From assembly GCA_964415525.1 (NCBI GenBank), contig CAYQAS010000049.1, positions 1 through 29,381 on the forward strand: DNA of 29,381 nucleotides, given 5' to 3'. A program made the position numbers and the translations under genes. This document shows positions 1 through 7,763 of this stretch, in pieces (positions within the stretch are counted from its first letter, which is position 1; every line of letters starts with the position of its first letter). This DNA comes from CAZPUI01 sp964415525 (GTDB taxonomy: Bacteria > Acidobacteriota > Holophagae > Holophagales > Holophagaceae). Under the pieces are notes generated by a model. It saw nothing but the letters and a program-made list of their open reading frames with translations, did not search any database and was not told the origin of the DNA.

Positions 1-374
1 AGGGCGAGCTCTGGCCCGTCAACGAGGCCAGCACCACCCACGTGCCCCGCCTCTACGAGCGCAACCGCCGGGCCATGTGGGCGGCCCTGGGCACCGGTGA
101 AGCCGAGGGTCTGGAGGTCGCCGCCATCCTCGTGGGAGCCACCCACGTCGGCGGTGTGCTCATCGACGGCCGCTGGCGGAATGGACAGGAACTGCCGAAG
201 GATGGCGCCTTCACCGTCCCCGACCTGCCCTGCGCCCCGGGCGATGATCTGGGCACCTTCGCCTTCGGAAGCACCGTGGTCCTGCTCATCGGCGGTCCCG
301 CGGCGGCGGACTGGGCGCCCCAGCGCACTGAGGGACCCGTCAAGGTCGGCCAACGGCTCGGAATGCGACGGTGA
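1..374 (+). CDS. psd: Phosphatidylserine decarboxylase, C-terminal part (5' truncated)
   Basis: Decarboxylates phosphatidylserine to phosphatidylethanolamine at the inner membrane. Only the C-terminal ~123 residues are present; the reading frame is open from base 3 and enters from outside the window. Visible family landmarks, in order, are the PVN...VPRLYERN block, ILVGATHVGG, and near the end FGSTVVLL. In this family the G-S-T motif is the self-cleavage site, where the serine becomes the pyruvoyl group of the alpha chain. The match follows the E. coli Psd C-terminus closely, so this is the E. coli-like type rather than the short archaeal/Bacillus type. The TGA stop overlaps the GTG start of scpB (GTGA, 371-374), which implies co-transcription and probably translational coupling. 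Confidence 0.93.
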   Translation, partial: GELWPVNEASTTHVPRLYERNRRAMWAALGTGEAEGLEVAAILVGATHVGGVLIDGRWRNGQELPKDGAFTVPDLPCAPGDDLGTFAFGSTVVLLIGGPAAADWAPQRTEGPVKVGQRLGMRR

Positions 375-1036
375 ACGACACCATCGAGATCTTCCACCAG
401 GAGCCCCTGTGGGAGGCCGGTGGGGACCTGCCCGGCGCGCTGGAAGCCCTCTTCGTGGCCACTGGCGAAGTGCTGGACCTGCCTCGCCTGCAGGAACTCA
501 CGAGCCTTCACGAGGGCCCGCTTCGTATGGCCCTGGAGAAGCTTTCGGAGCGACTCCAGCCGCCCAGGGGCATCCGGCTCCTGGAAGTGGGCGGCGGCTG
601 GCGGTTGGCCACGGCGCCGGAGTACACCAGCCTCGTCGCCAAGCTCGTGACCCGGCTGCGCAGCGGGCGCCTCACCCCTGCCCAGCTGGAAGCGCTGGCC
701 ATCATCGCCTACCGCCAGCCCGTCACCGTCCCCGAGCTGAACGACGTCCGCGGGGTCACCTCCAGCTCCAATCAGGTCAAAAGCCTGCTGGAACGGGAGC
801 TCATCTTCCCCGCCGGGCGCAAACCTGTGCTGGGCCGCCCCATGCAGTACGCCACGACGACGAAGTTCCTGCTGCACTTCGGCCTGAAGAATCTCCAGGA
901 CCTGCCCCGGCTCGCCGACTTCGGCGAAGGCAACCTGGAAGTCCAGGCCCTGGCCCAGCTCGAAGCGCCGCTCCCCAAGGGCGGGCTCTTCGACGGCCTG
1001 GACGACGAACCGGAAGGCACGCCCGAAGCTCCCTGA
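371..1036 (+). CDS. scpB: Segregation and condensation protein B (ScpB)
   Basis: ScpB is the winged-helix (kleisin-associated) subunit of the Smc-ScpA-ScpB condensin that compacts and segregates the chromosome. The 221-residue product has the typical pair of winged-helix units: the first around residues 15-90, the second around 95-175. The second carries the family core LTPAQLEALAIIAYRQPVT and the following ELNDVRGV...LLERELI and GRPMQYATTTKFLLHFGL blocks. The acidic, proline-rich tail after about residue 185 is variable in the family. The GTG start is chosen because it overlaps the psd stop by four bases. scpA, the usual upstream partner, is not the adjacent gene here; psd is. Confidence 0.95.
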   Translation: MNDTIEIFHQEPLWEAGGDLPGALEALFVATGEVLDLPRLQELTSLHEGPLRMALEKLSERLQPPRGIRLLEVGGGWRLATAPEYTSLVAKLVTRLRSGRLTPAQLEALAIIAYRQPVTVPELNDVRGVTSSSNQVKSLLERELIFPAGRKPVLGRPMQYATTTKFLLHFGLKNLQDLPRLADFGEGNLEVQALAQLEAPLPKGGLFDGLDDEPEGTPEAP

Positions 1037-1048
1037 GGCGGGGCGTGT

Positions 1049-1735
1049 CTACTGCGGCAGGATGACTTCCGTGCGGCGGTTGAGGGCCCGTCCCTCCTCC
1101 TTGTCATTGGAGGCCACGGGGTACTGGGGTCCGAAGCCTTGCACCTTCAACCGCTCCTTGGCGAGGCCCCGACCCGTCAGATCGTCCGCCACAGACTGGG
1201 CGCGCTGCAGGGAGAGCACCAGGTTGTGATCCCGCGCCCCGGCGCTGTCCGTGTGCCCACAGACGTAGATGGCCAGGTTCGGAAAGTGCGTCTTTAGCAG
1301 TGAGGTTTGCCGCTGCAGGAGGGGGAGGAAATCCGGTTTGAGATCGGCCTTGTTCGTGTCGAAGGTGACGCCCTGGCCGTAATCGAAGACGAGGATCTTC
1401 GGGAGCCCGAGCACCTTGGCCATCGCAGAGCGCTCGGCCCCGAAGCGGAAGCTCACCTCGGCCCGATCCAGGGAGAGGAAGCGGATGCGTTTCTCCACCA
1501 GGGGAAGCCCATCGGCCCGAGTCGCATCAAAGCCAAGGAGCGCGTCCGCCCCATCCACCGTCAGCACCTGGGGCGTGGTCCCCAGGGTCTTGCCCCCCAG
1601 CGTGATCTGGGCCTGCTCGGGCAGGGCATCGATCCGCACCTGGATGGGATCCGCCAGCGGCTTGGGGGCCACCACCGGGGGAGGCGCGCAGGCAGCCAGG
1701 GCGATGAGCAGGGCGGCGGCAGGGACGATTCTCAT
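1049..1735 (-). CDS. OmpA-like lipoprotein with PEGA-like domain
   Basis: Predicted 228-residue outer-membrane lipoprotein. The N-terminus is a lipoprotein signal with lipobox LAAC (Cys16), followed by a short proline-rich linker. Residues ~32-98 resemble a PEGA domain (LPEQAQITLGGKTLGTTP). Residues ~115-226 form an OmpA/Pal-type peptidoglycan-binding domain with GHTDSAG, LSLQRAQSV and the ALNRRTEV ending, so the protein likely tethers the outer membrane or a complex to the cell wall. The start is the ATG at 1735, because it begins the signal peptide and overlaps the kinase stop as ATGA (1732-1735); the open frame extends further upstream but only as a shadow of the kinase gene. The coupling suggests it is a partner, or an outer anchor, of the kinase. 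Function beyond cell-wall binding is inference. Confidence 0.88.
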   Translation of the reverse strand: MRIVPAAALLIALAACAPPPVVAPKPLADPIQVRIDALPEQAQITLGGKTLGTTPQVLTVDGADALLGFDATRADGLPLVEKRIRFLSLDRAEVSFRFGAERSAMAKVLGLPKILVFDYGQGVTFDTNKADLKPDFLPLLQRQTSLLKTHFPNLAIYVCGHTDSAGARDHNLVLSLQRAQSVADDLTGRGLAKERLKVQGFGPQYPVASNDKEEGRALNRRTEVILPQ

Positions 1736-3192
1736 CGGGACTCCGGAAATTCGAGTGAGACGGCCACAGTATCGGTCACCGCGCGCCCCTGGCCATCCCG
1801 GGCGGGACGGAAGCGGAGCGTACGCGCATAGGCCTTGGCGGCCTCCCCGCAGGCGGGATCCACCGTGCCCAGCAATCGGCAGGACTGCACGGCCCCTTCC
1901 GCATCTACCGTGAGGGAGAGGGTCACCCGCACGCCTCCACAGCCGGTGGGAAGGAGGGTCCAGGGCGGATCCTCCAGGCGCTGGGGCGGAAAGATCGGGC
2001 GACCGGGTGCGGCCTCCACAGGACGGGCGGGCCGGACGGTCTCCCGGGGAGCGGTGGGAATCGTGGTTCTGGGCGGCGAGGACGTCGGGGCGACCGGGAT
2101 GGTGGAAGCCACGGGGACCGGAGGGCGCGGTGCGGGTTTCCGCCCCCGCCAAAAGAGGAACCCCACCACCCCCAGCCCCAGGGCGCCCAACAGGAACCAC
2201 CTGGAGAACCGCCGCTGCCGGGGCGCGGGCATGTCCGCCGTGGGCTCGAAAGGGGGAAGGGTCGCGGTGGTCTCCCACTGAAAGGGCTTCCGCGGAGGCA
2301 AGGCCCCTGGGTCCACCTTGAAAGGCCCGTCCCACCCTACCCCGGCGCTCTGACAGGCCTCCCGAAGGGCCTCCCGCAGGGCGGCGATGTCCGGCCAGCG
2401 GTGCTCCCGGTCCTGTTCTAGACCGCGCATGATCACCCTGCGGATGCCTTCGGGCAGGTCCGGACAGTGGAGTCCGAGCTCTTCAGGGGCTTCCTGGAGC
2501 CGCCGAAGCAGGGATTCCATGGGGGTGGCGGCCTCGAAGGGGAGCCGCCCAGCCAACATCGTGTAGAAGGTGGTCGCCATGGCGTACTGATCCGCCCGGG
2601 CATCCACATGAATCCCCCGCGCCTGCTCGGGGGCCACGTAGCCTGGGGTCCCCAGCATCATTCCCGTCTGGGTTTGATGAAGGCTGCCCTCGGACTTGGC
2701 GATGCCGAAATCCGTGAGGCTCGGGCGACCCTCCAGGCTGACGAGGATGTTCCCGGGCTTGATGTCCCGATGGATCACCCCACGACCGTGGCTGTATGCG
2801 AGAGCATCCAGGAGCGGAAAGGCCAGGCGCGCCACATCCTCCACCGCGAAGCGCCGCCCTCCCGAAAGGAGGTGAGCCAGGGAGGGCCCCTCCACCAATT
2901 GCATGGCGAACCAGGGGAAGCCCTTCTCCTCGCCGTAATCGTAGATCCGCACGATGCGCGGGTGATCCAGCAACGCCGTGGTGCGGGCCTCGTTGATAAA
3001 ACGGGAGACGGCATCCCCGCTCAGGTATTCCGTCAAAACCTTGAGGGCCTCCCGCCGCAGCAGGGTCCGGTTTTCCACTTCGAAGACCGTGCCTGCACCC
3101 CCGCGCCCCAGCACGGAGACGAAGCGATAGCGATCGCTCAGCCCCTGGAAGAGGGGCATCATCCGCGGATCCGAGAGGTGTTCCGGAAGCAT
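1732..3192 (-). CDS. Transmembrane Ser/Thr protein kinase with TonB-C-like outer domain
   Basis: A 486-residue Hanks-type (PknB-like) kinase. Residues ~22-280 are a complete kinase: glycine loop LGRGGAGTVF (28-37), Lys51 in ALKVL, HRDIKPGN with catalytic Asp143, DFG 161-163, and GTPGYVAPE ending at 189. A basic juxtamembrane stretch leads to one membrane span (~332-348), a Pro/Thr-rich linker, and a C-terminal domain (~395-483) that reads like the TonB C-terminal fold (VRVTLSLTVDAEGAV...AAKAYARTLRFRPA). PASTA repeats, the usual extracytoplasmic part, are absent. The kinase should act on cytosolic proteins while the outer domain senses or binds something in the periplasm. It is coupled by ATGA to an OmpA-like lipoprotein and lies back to back with an FHA-containing histidine kinase. 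No strong ribosome site precedes the ATG at 3192; Met11 or Met12 is a possible alternative start. Confidence 0.92.
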   Translation of the reverse strand: MLPEHLSDPRMMPLFQGLSDRYRFVSVLGRGGAGTVFEVENRTLLRREALKVLTEYLSGDAVSRFINEARTTALLDHPRIVRIYDYGEEKGFPWFAMQLVEGPSLAHLLSGGRRFAVEDVARLAFPLLDALAYSHGRGVIHRDIKPGNILVSLEGRPSLTDFGIAKSEGSLHQTQTGMMLGTPGYVAPEQARGIHVDARADQYAMATTFYTMLAGRLPFEAATPMESLLRRLQEAPEELGLHCPDLPEGIRRVIMRGLEQDREHRWPDIAALREALREACQSAGVGWDGPFKVDPGALPPRKPFQWETTATLPPFEPTADMPAPRQRRFSRWFLLGALGLGVVGFLFWRGRKPAPRPPVPVASTIPVAPTSSPPRTTIPTAPRETVRPARPVEAAPGRPIFPPQRLEDPPWTLLPTGCGGVRVTLSLTVDAEGAVQSCRLLGTVDPACGEAAKAYARTLRFRPARDGQGRAVTDTVAVSLEFPESR

Positions 3193-3250
3193 CGTGTCAA
3201 CCTGGGAGGAATCTCCAGTGTAGGACCGACCGATGCACAGAGGTCATCTG

Positions 3251-5335
3251 ATGGCGGAAAGCGCCGATGCTACAGTCGTGTCGAGCCCCCTCATGTCCTC
3301 ACTCTGGATCCATGCCCCGATGCAAGCCCCCCGCCGGTTGGGGCAGGAGACCCCCAGCCTCACCGTGGGGCGGACGCCGGAGAATGGGCTGATCCTGAAC
3401 GATCCCGCCATCTCCCGCAGCCATGCCCGTTTCACGTGGGAGGGAGGCACCCTCTGGCTGCAGGACCTGGGCTCCCGGCACGGCAGCTTCGTGAACGGGC
3501 AACGGCTCCAGACCCGCTGCAAAGTCGGCGCTGGGGACGAGATTCGCCTGGGTCCGGTCGTCCTAAGGGTGGAAGGCGATACCCTGCCTTCCCCAGCCCC
3601 CTCCGCAGGACAGACCCGCACCGTGGCCCTGGCGGAGCTGCGGCATCGGCCCGAAGGAGAGGAATCCAGCGGGCACGGCGCCCTGGATCTGCTGCATGCC
3701 CTCAGCATGGACCTGCTCCGAGACGTCGCACCGGACGCCATGGTGGAGCGCCTCCTGCGCCGCCTCACCCAGCGCCTACACGCGAAGCAGGCCGTCGCCC
3801 TGCTCAGGGACGCCACCGGTGCCATTCGCATCCTCGGCCCAGAGGGGCTCGCCCTCCCCGCCCCGGACGGTCTCACTGCGGAGATGATGGATGCCGCCTT
3901 CCAGCGCCAGGAGGCCAGCCTCGTGCTGAATCCCTGGGGCGGCGAAACCGGTTCCTCCACCGCCTCCAGCATGACCGTCCCCCTGGAGCATCAGGGCGAA
4001 GTGTTCGGCCTGCTGCATTTCCGTTCCGAGTCAGGCACCCCCTTCCAGGCGGAGGACCTGCGCCTGGTGGCCACCCTGGGCAACCTGGTGGCGGCCCGGA
4101 TCCTGCGACAGCAGGCCCTCGATGAGGTCACGCGACGGCAGGAACTGGAGCGGGACCTGGAGACGCGAGAGGCCGCCACCCGGGCGAGGGCCGCCTTCCT
4201 GGCGAACCTCAGCCATGAACTGCGCTCCCCCCTCCAGGCCCTCTTGAGCTACCAGACCCTGGCCCTCCAGGAGACCCGTCCCGAACGGATTCCGCGCCAT
4301 TTAGCGGGAGCCGAGAAAGCGGGCCAGATGCTCCTGGAACTGGTCAACAACATCCTGGACTTTTCCAAGGTGGAGGCGGGTCGCCTCGCCCTGGAGGCCA
4401 TCCCGTTCAAGCTCCAGGAAGTGCTGGAGACCGCAGAGGCCCTGTGTCTCCCCGCTGCGAACCGGAAGGGGCTCCGGCTGGACTGGCACCTGGACGGAGC
4501 CATCCCTCCGAGGATCCTGGGAGATCCCTTGCGACTCGGACAGGTGCTCATGAACCTCACGGGCAACGCGGTGAAGTTCACGCCCCAGGGATCCGTAGCG
4601 ATCGTCGTGACGCTGCTGCCCCAGGAGGGACGCATCGCCTTCGAGGTCACGGATACGGGGATTGGCCTGACAGAGGCCGAACAGGCGGGAATCTTCGATC
4701 CCTATCAGCAGGCGCAGGCGAATACCGCGCGGGCCTACGGAGGCACCGGACTGGGGCTGGCCATCTCCCGTCAGCTGGTGACCCTGATGGGTGGCACCCT
4801 CTCAGTTCAGAGCACTCCCGGTCAGGGATCCACCTTCCGGTTCTCGGTCCCCTGTCTCCCCGCGGATGTCCTGGCGATGACCCCGGACCTTACCAGCGCT
4901 CCCCCAGCCCTGTTTGGGCGCGTGCTGGTGGTGGAGGACGACACGATCAATCGGGAGCTGGTCACCCACATCCTGAAGCTCGCCGGGTTGGACGTCGTGG
5001 GGGCACCCACGGGAGCCGAGGCCCTGGCGATCCTGCAGACCACCCGAGTCCAGGCCGTGGTCACGGATCTGAGCCTGCCGGACCTGGAGGGTCCGGAGAT
5101 CGTCGCCCGCATCCGCGCCCTGCCGGGTTACGCAGGCCTTCCCGCCGTGACCCTCACCGGACACGACTCTGTGGAGACCCAGGCCCGCTGCCTCGCTGCG
5201 GGCATGCAGGGCCACCTCGTCAAGCCCGTGCGCCCCTCCGCCCTCCTGGATCTGCTGCGCCCCTGGCTCTCGACTCCCGGCGGGCGATTCGTTCCCGAAG
5301 CGGACCGGCTCCCCGGCCAGCCCCAGCCCCGTTAG
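3251..5335 (+). CDS. FHA-GAF hybrid sensor histidine kinase
   Basis: A 694-residue cytosolic hybrid kinase. Domains in order: FHA (~35-108; VGRTPENGLILNDPAISRSHAR, then GSRHGSFVNG), which binds phosphothreonine peptides; GAF (~145-290); a short coiled coil; HisKA with SHELRSPLQA (phospho-acceptor His322); HATPase with NLTGNAVKFT, DTGIGL and GGTGLGLAI (to ~535); and a receiver (~556-672) with VVEDD, phospho-acceptor Asp606 and Lys658. No membrane segment is evident. The start at 3251 is chosen because AGAGGT lies a normal distance upstream; an ATG at 3233 would add six residues and has no well-placed ribosome site. The gene is divergent from the Ser/Thr kinase, 58 bases away, which suggests the FHA domain may read that kinase's phosphorylation (inference). 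No output domain follows the receiver. Confidence 0.92.
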   Translation: MAESADATVVSSPLMSSLWIHAPMQAPRRLGQETPSLTVGRTPENGLILNDPAISRSHARFTWEGGTLWLQDLGSRHGSFVNGQRLQTRCKVGAGDEIRLGPVVLRVEGDTLPSPAPSAGQTRTVALAELRHRPEGEESSGHGALDLLHALSMDLLRDVAPDAMVERLLRRLTQRLHAKQAVALLRDATGAIRILGPEGLALPAPDGLTAEMMDAAFQRQEASLVLNPWGGETGSSTASSMTVPLEHQGEVFGLLHFRSESGTPFQAEDLRLVATLGNLVAARILRQQALDEVTRRQELERDLETREAATRARAAFLANLSHELRSPLQALLSYQTLALQETRPERIPRHLAGAEKAGQMLLELVNNILDFSKVEAGRLALEAIPFKLQEVLETAEALCLPAANRKGLRLDWHLDGAIPPRILGDPLRLGQVLMNLTGNAVKFTPQGSVAIVVTLLPQEGRIAFEVTDTGIGLTEAEQAGIFDPYQQAQANTARAYGGTGLGLAISRQLVTLMGGTLSVQSTPGQGSTFRFSVPCLPADVLAMTPDLTSAPPALFGRVLVVEDDTINRELVTHILKLAGLDVVGAPTGAEALAILQTTRVQAVVTDLSLPDLEGPEIVARIRALPGYAGLPAVTLTGHDSVETQARCLAAGMQGHLVKPVRPSALLDLLRPWLSTPGGRFVPEADRLPGQPQPR

Positions 5336-5344
5336 GCTGGATCC

Positions 5345-6187
5345 ATGAGCGACACCACCTTCCGGGGCTGGACCCGGCCCGGCACGCGCCCTCCCGGTGG
5401 CCCCGCCCCCGAGGCGGATGAGACCCTTGACCACTTCTGCGGCTACTGGAAGCTCTACCAATACGCCAAGGGGCACCGGTTTAGCGTGGACGACCTGCTG
5501 GTGGCCTGGTTCGGCAGCACCCGCGCCCCCCGCGCCGAGAAGGTGGCGGACCTGGGCAGCGGCATCGGCAGCGTGGCCATGGCCACCGCCTGGCGCCTTC
5601 CAGGCGCCCAGTTCGTCACGGTGGAGGCCCAGGCCATCAGCCTGCGGCTGGCAAAGAAGAGCGCGGCGTATAACGGCGTGCAGGACCGCTTCACCCAGCT
5701 GGAAGGGGATCTGCGGGATACCGCGCCCCTGGAGGCCCTTGGGCCCTTCGATCTGGTGACCGGCAGCCCGCCCTACTGGCCCCTGGGCACCCGTGTGGAG
5801 GCCGCCCATCCCCAGGCCATTCCTGCCCGACTCGAGGTGCGCGGCACCATCGCCGACTATGCCGCCGCCGCACGGCGCCTCTTGGCCCCCGGCGGGCTTT
5901 TCGTGTGTGTCTTCCCCAATGACCAGGAGGACCGCGCCCGCGCCGCCTTCCAGGATGCCGATCTCCTGCTGGTGCACCGCCAGGAAGTGATCTTCAAGGA
6001 GGGCGAGGTGTACGGATTGCTCCTCCTCGGAGGCTACCGACGCTGCGATCTGCCGGAAAACCTGCAGACTCACGCCAACCTGCCGGTGCCCTGCGCCCCC
6101 ATGCACATCCGCGCCGCCGATGGCAGCTACCACCCGGACATCCTGCCTTTCCGGCTGGCCACTGGATTTCCGCCGGGGCTTCAATAA
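5345..6187 (+). CDS. TrmN6-like SAM-dependent methyltransferase
   Basis: A 280-residue class I methyltransferase of the kind annotated as tRNA1(Val) adenine-37 N6-methyltransferase (TrmN6/YfiC). The N-terminal GHRFSVDDLLVAWF block matches the family pattern preceding the fold. Motif I is VADLGSGIGS (67-76, SAM binding); the acidic strand end is VTVEAQ. Motif IV is GSPPYW (140-145), equivalent to the NPPY of N6-adenine methylases but with serine in place of Asn/Asp. That change is uncommon and makes the exact substrate uncertain. It begins nine bases after the hybrid kinase stop and may be co-transcribed with it. An alternative is an N6-methylase acting on rRNA or protein. Confidence 0.75.
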   Translation: MSDTTFRGWTRPGTRPPGGPAPEADETLDHFCGYWKLYQYAKGHRFSVDDLLVAWFGSTRAPRAEKVADLGSGIGSVAMATAWRLPGAQFVTVEAQAISLRLAKKSAAYNGVQDRFTQLEGDLRDTAPLEALGPFDLVTGSPPYWPLGTRVEAAHPQAIPARLEVRGTIADYAAAARRLLAPGGLFVCVFPNDQEDRARAAFQDADLLLVHRQEVIFKEGEVYGLLLLGGYRRCDLPENLQTHANLPVPCAPMHIRAADGSYHPDILPFRLATGFPPGLQ

Positions 6188-6268
6188 AAGCAGTTTTTGC
6201 CGAGCCTTCCCGGCCTGGAACTTTCATCCCGCTCCTCCCCGGTCGATGGATCGGGGGAGGGAGTCGCG

Positions 6269-7042
6269 ATGGATCGGGGGACGCTGCTGGGTTTTCTGCT
6301 GGGGATCGCGATCCTGGCGGGGGTGATCGTCTTCGGACCGGACCCCAGGGCCTTCCTCGAACCCAAGAGCCTCATCGTCGTCGTGGGGGGCATCACCGCC
6401 AGCACCTTCATCCGCTTTCCCCTGAGCGCGGTCACATCCTCCTTCGCCGTAGCTTCCCGAGCCTTCTTCACCCATCCCGTGGAACCCCAGCAGGTCGTGA
6501 TGGAACTGGTCGGCCTCAGCCAGCGCGCCCGCCGCGAGGGCATGAAGGCCATGGAGAAGCACCTGCCCAGTGACCCCTTCCTGGCCCAGGGCCTCCAGAT
6601 GGCCATCGACCGCATCGACAAGGAGCGCATCCGGGAGGTGCTCTCCGCGGAGATCCACAGCACCCAGGACCGGCATCACCTGGGGCAGGAGCTCTTCCGT
6701 TTCATCGCCACCAGCGTCCCCAGCTTCGGCATGGTGGGCACCCTGATCGGCATGGTGACCCTCTTCCAGGAACTCGCGAAGGCCGGCAACAACGTGGGCC
6801 CCGCCATCGCCGTCAGCCTGCTCAGCACCCTCTGGGGCGCCGTCATCGCCTACCTCATCGCCATCCCCATCAGCGGCAAGCTCGAGCACCGCAGCCGAGA
6901 GGAAGCCCAGCACAAGCAGCTGCAGCTGGAAGGCATCTTGGGCATCGCCGCGGAGTGGCACCCTGCGCAGGTGGAGGAGCACCTCAACGCTTTCCTGAGT
7001 CCCAAGACCAAGATCCGCCGGCTGGGGGGAGGCGTCGCGTGA
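6269..7042 (+). CDS. motA: Flagellar motor stator protein MotA
   Basis: Membrane stator subunit that, with MotB, conducts ions to turn the flagellar motor. The 257-residue product is the length of short MotA/PomA proteins. Membrane spans are visible near the N-terminus (LLGFLLGIAILAGVIVF and SLIVVVGGITASTFI) and in the second half, PSFGMVGTLIGMVTLFQEL and VSLLSTLWGAVIAYLIAIPI. The cytosolic loop between them contains the RARREGM...LE region that in MotA contacts the rotor. The second-half motif is MotA type rather than TolQ/ExbB type. The ATG at 6269 is preceded by GGGAGGGAG. The stop overlaps the motB-like gene as GTGA (7039-7042). Confidence 0.9.
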   Translation: MDRGTLLGFLLGIAILAGVIVFGPDPRAFLEPKSLIVVVGGITASTFIRFPLSAVTSSFAVASRAFFTHPVEPQQVVMELVGLSQRARREGMKAMEKHLPSDPFLAQGLQMAIDRIDKERIREVLSAEIHSTQDRHHLGQELFRFIATSVPSFGMVGTLIGMVTLFQELAKAGNNVGPAIAVSLLSTLWGAVIAYLIAIPISGKLEHRSREEAQHKQLQLEGILGIAAEWHPAQVEEHLNAFLSPKTKIRRLGGGVA

Positions 7043-7713
7043 CCCGAGCTCGGGCCAATCGCCGGAAGGCCGATTTCGACAGCCTCTGGCTCATCACCTT
7101 CGCGGACCTCATGGTCCAGCTGATGGTGGCCTTCGTCGTACTCAACGCGCTGAACAGCCAGGACAAGGTCAAGGCCCAGGCCATGGTGGAGTCCATCACC
7201 AAGGCCCTGGGCGGGAAGGTGGACAGTCAGGCCATGGCCGGCAGCGGCATCCTGCCGGGGCAGTCAGGCATCGCCCCAGAGCGCGCGGCGGACCTGGAGA
7301 AGCTGCTGAACGACCTGAAGGCCACGGACGGGCCCGATGAGGGCAATCGGCTTCGCGTGGTCTCTTTCCGCGGCTCCATGCTGTTCGACGAGGGCAGCGT
7401 CGCGCCCAACCCCACCTTCCAGCCCATGCTCAGCCGCATCGCGGAACTGGTGAAGGAATACCCCGGTTTCCAGCTCGTCTGCGAGGGCCACGCGGCTCCC
7501 GGTGAACGGGGACGCAGCATGGACGCCCTGGAACTGAGCGGCCTGCGCGCCCAATCCGCCGTGCGCACCCTGGTGAGCCAGGGCGTGGACGCCCGGGTTG
7601 TGGCCGCGGAGGCCCACGGCGACGCCCAGCCCGAAGGCGAGGCAGAGAGCCCGGAGGGTCGAGCCCTCCAGCGGCGCGTGCGGTTCCGCTTCCAGCGGGC
7701 TGCAGCCCGTTGA
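7039..7713 (+). CDS. motB: Flagellar motor stator protein MotB
   Basis: A 224-residue partner of MotA. A short basic N-terminus is followed by one membrane span (~16-38) with the MotB signature LWLITFADLMVQLMVAF; Asp23 is in the position of the ion-binding aspartate. After a linker (~45-105) comes an OmpA-like peptidoglycan-binding domain (~110-222), FDEGS...CEGHAA...LSGLRAQSAVRTLV and the final ALQRRVRF. This anchors the stator to the cell wall. The GTG start at 7039 is chosen for its four-base overlap with the motA stop and because it places the Asp at the normal distance from the N-terminus. A GC-rich hairpin follows the stop. Confidence 0.88.
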   Translation: MTRARANRRKADFDSLWLITFADLMVQLMVAFVVLNALNSQDKVKAQAMVESITKALGGKVDSQAMAGSGILPGQSGIAPERAADLEKLLNDLKATDGPDEGNRLRVVSFRGSMLFDEGSVAPNPTFQPMLSRIAELVKEYPGFQLVCEGHAAPGERGRSMDALELSGLRAQSAVRTLVSQGVDARVVAAEAHGDAQPEGEAESPEGRALQRRVRFRFQRAAAR

Positions 7714-7720
7714 AACGGGA

Positions 7721-7742
7721 AACGGCGCCTTTCGGCGCCGTT
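7721..7742. terminator. Hairpin between convergent motB and the Ada-like gene
   Basis: Perfect nine-base inverted repeat AACGGCGCC / GGCGCCGTT with a four-base loop (TTTC), eight bases after the motB stop and 21 bases beyond the end of the oppositely oriented gene. Its position fits a bidirectional terminator, but neither side has a proper U-tract, so efficiency is uncertain. Confidence 0.6.
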
Positions 7743-7763
7743 CCTACACCGAAAAGCAGCGGT

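Noticed and set aside
3195..3200. Perfect TTGACA on the minus strand just before the Ser/Thr kinase start.
   Set aside because: It ends two bases before the ATG, so a -10 would fall inside the coding region; it cannot be the -35 of this gene if the ATG is right.
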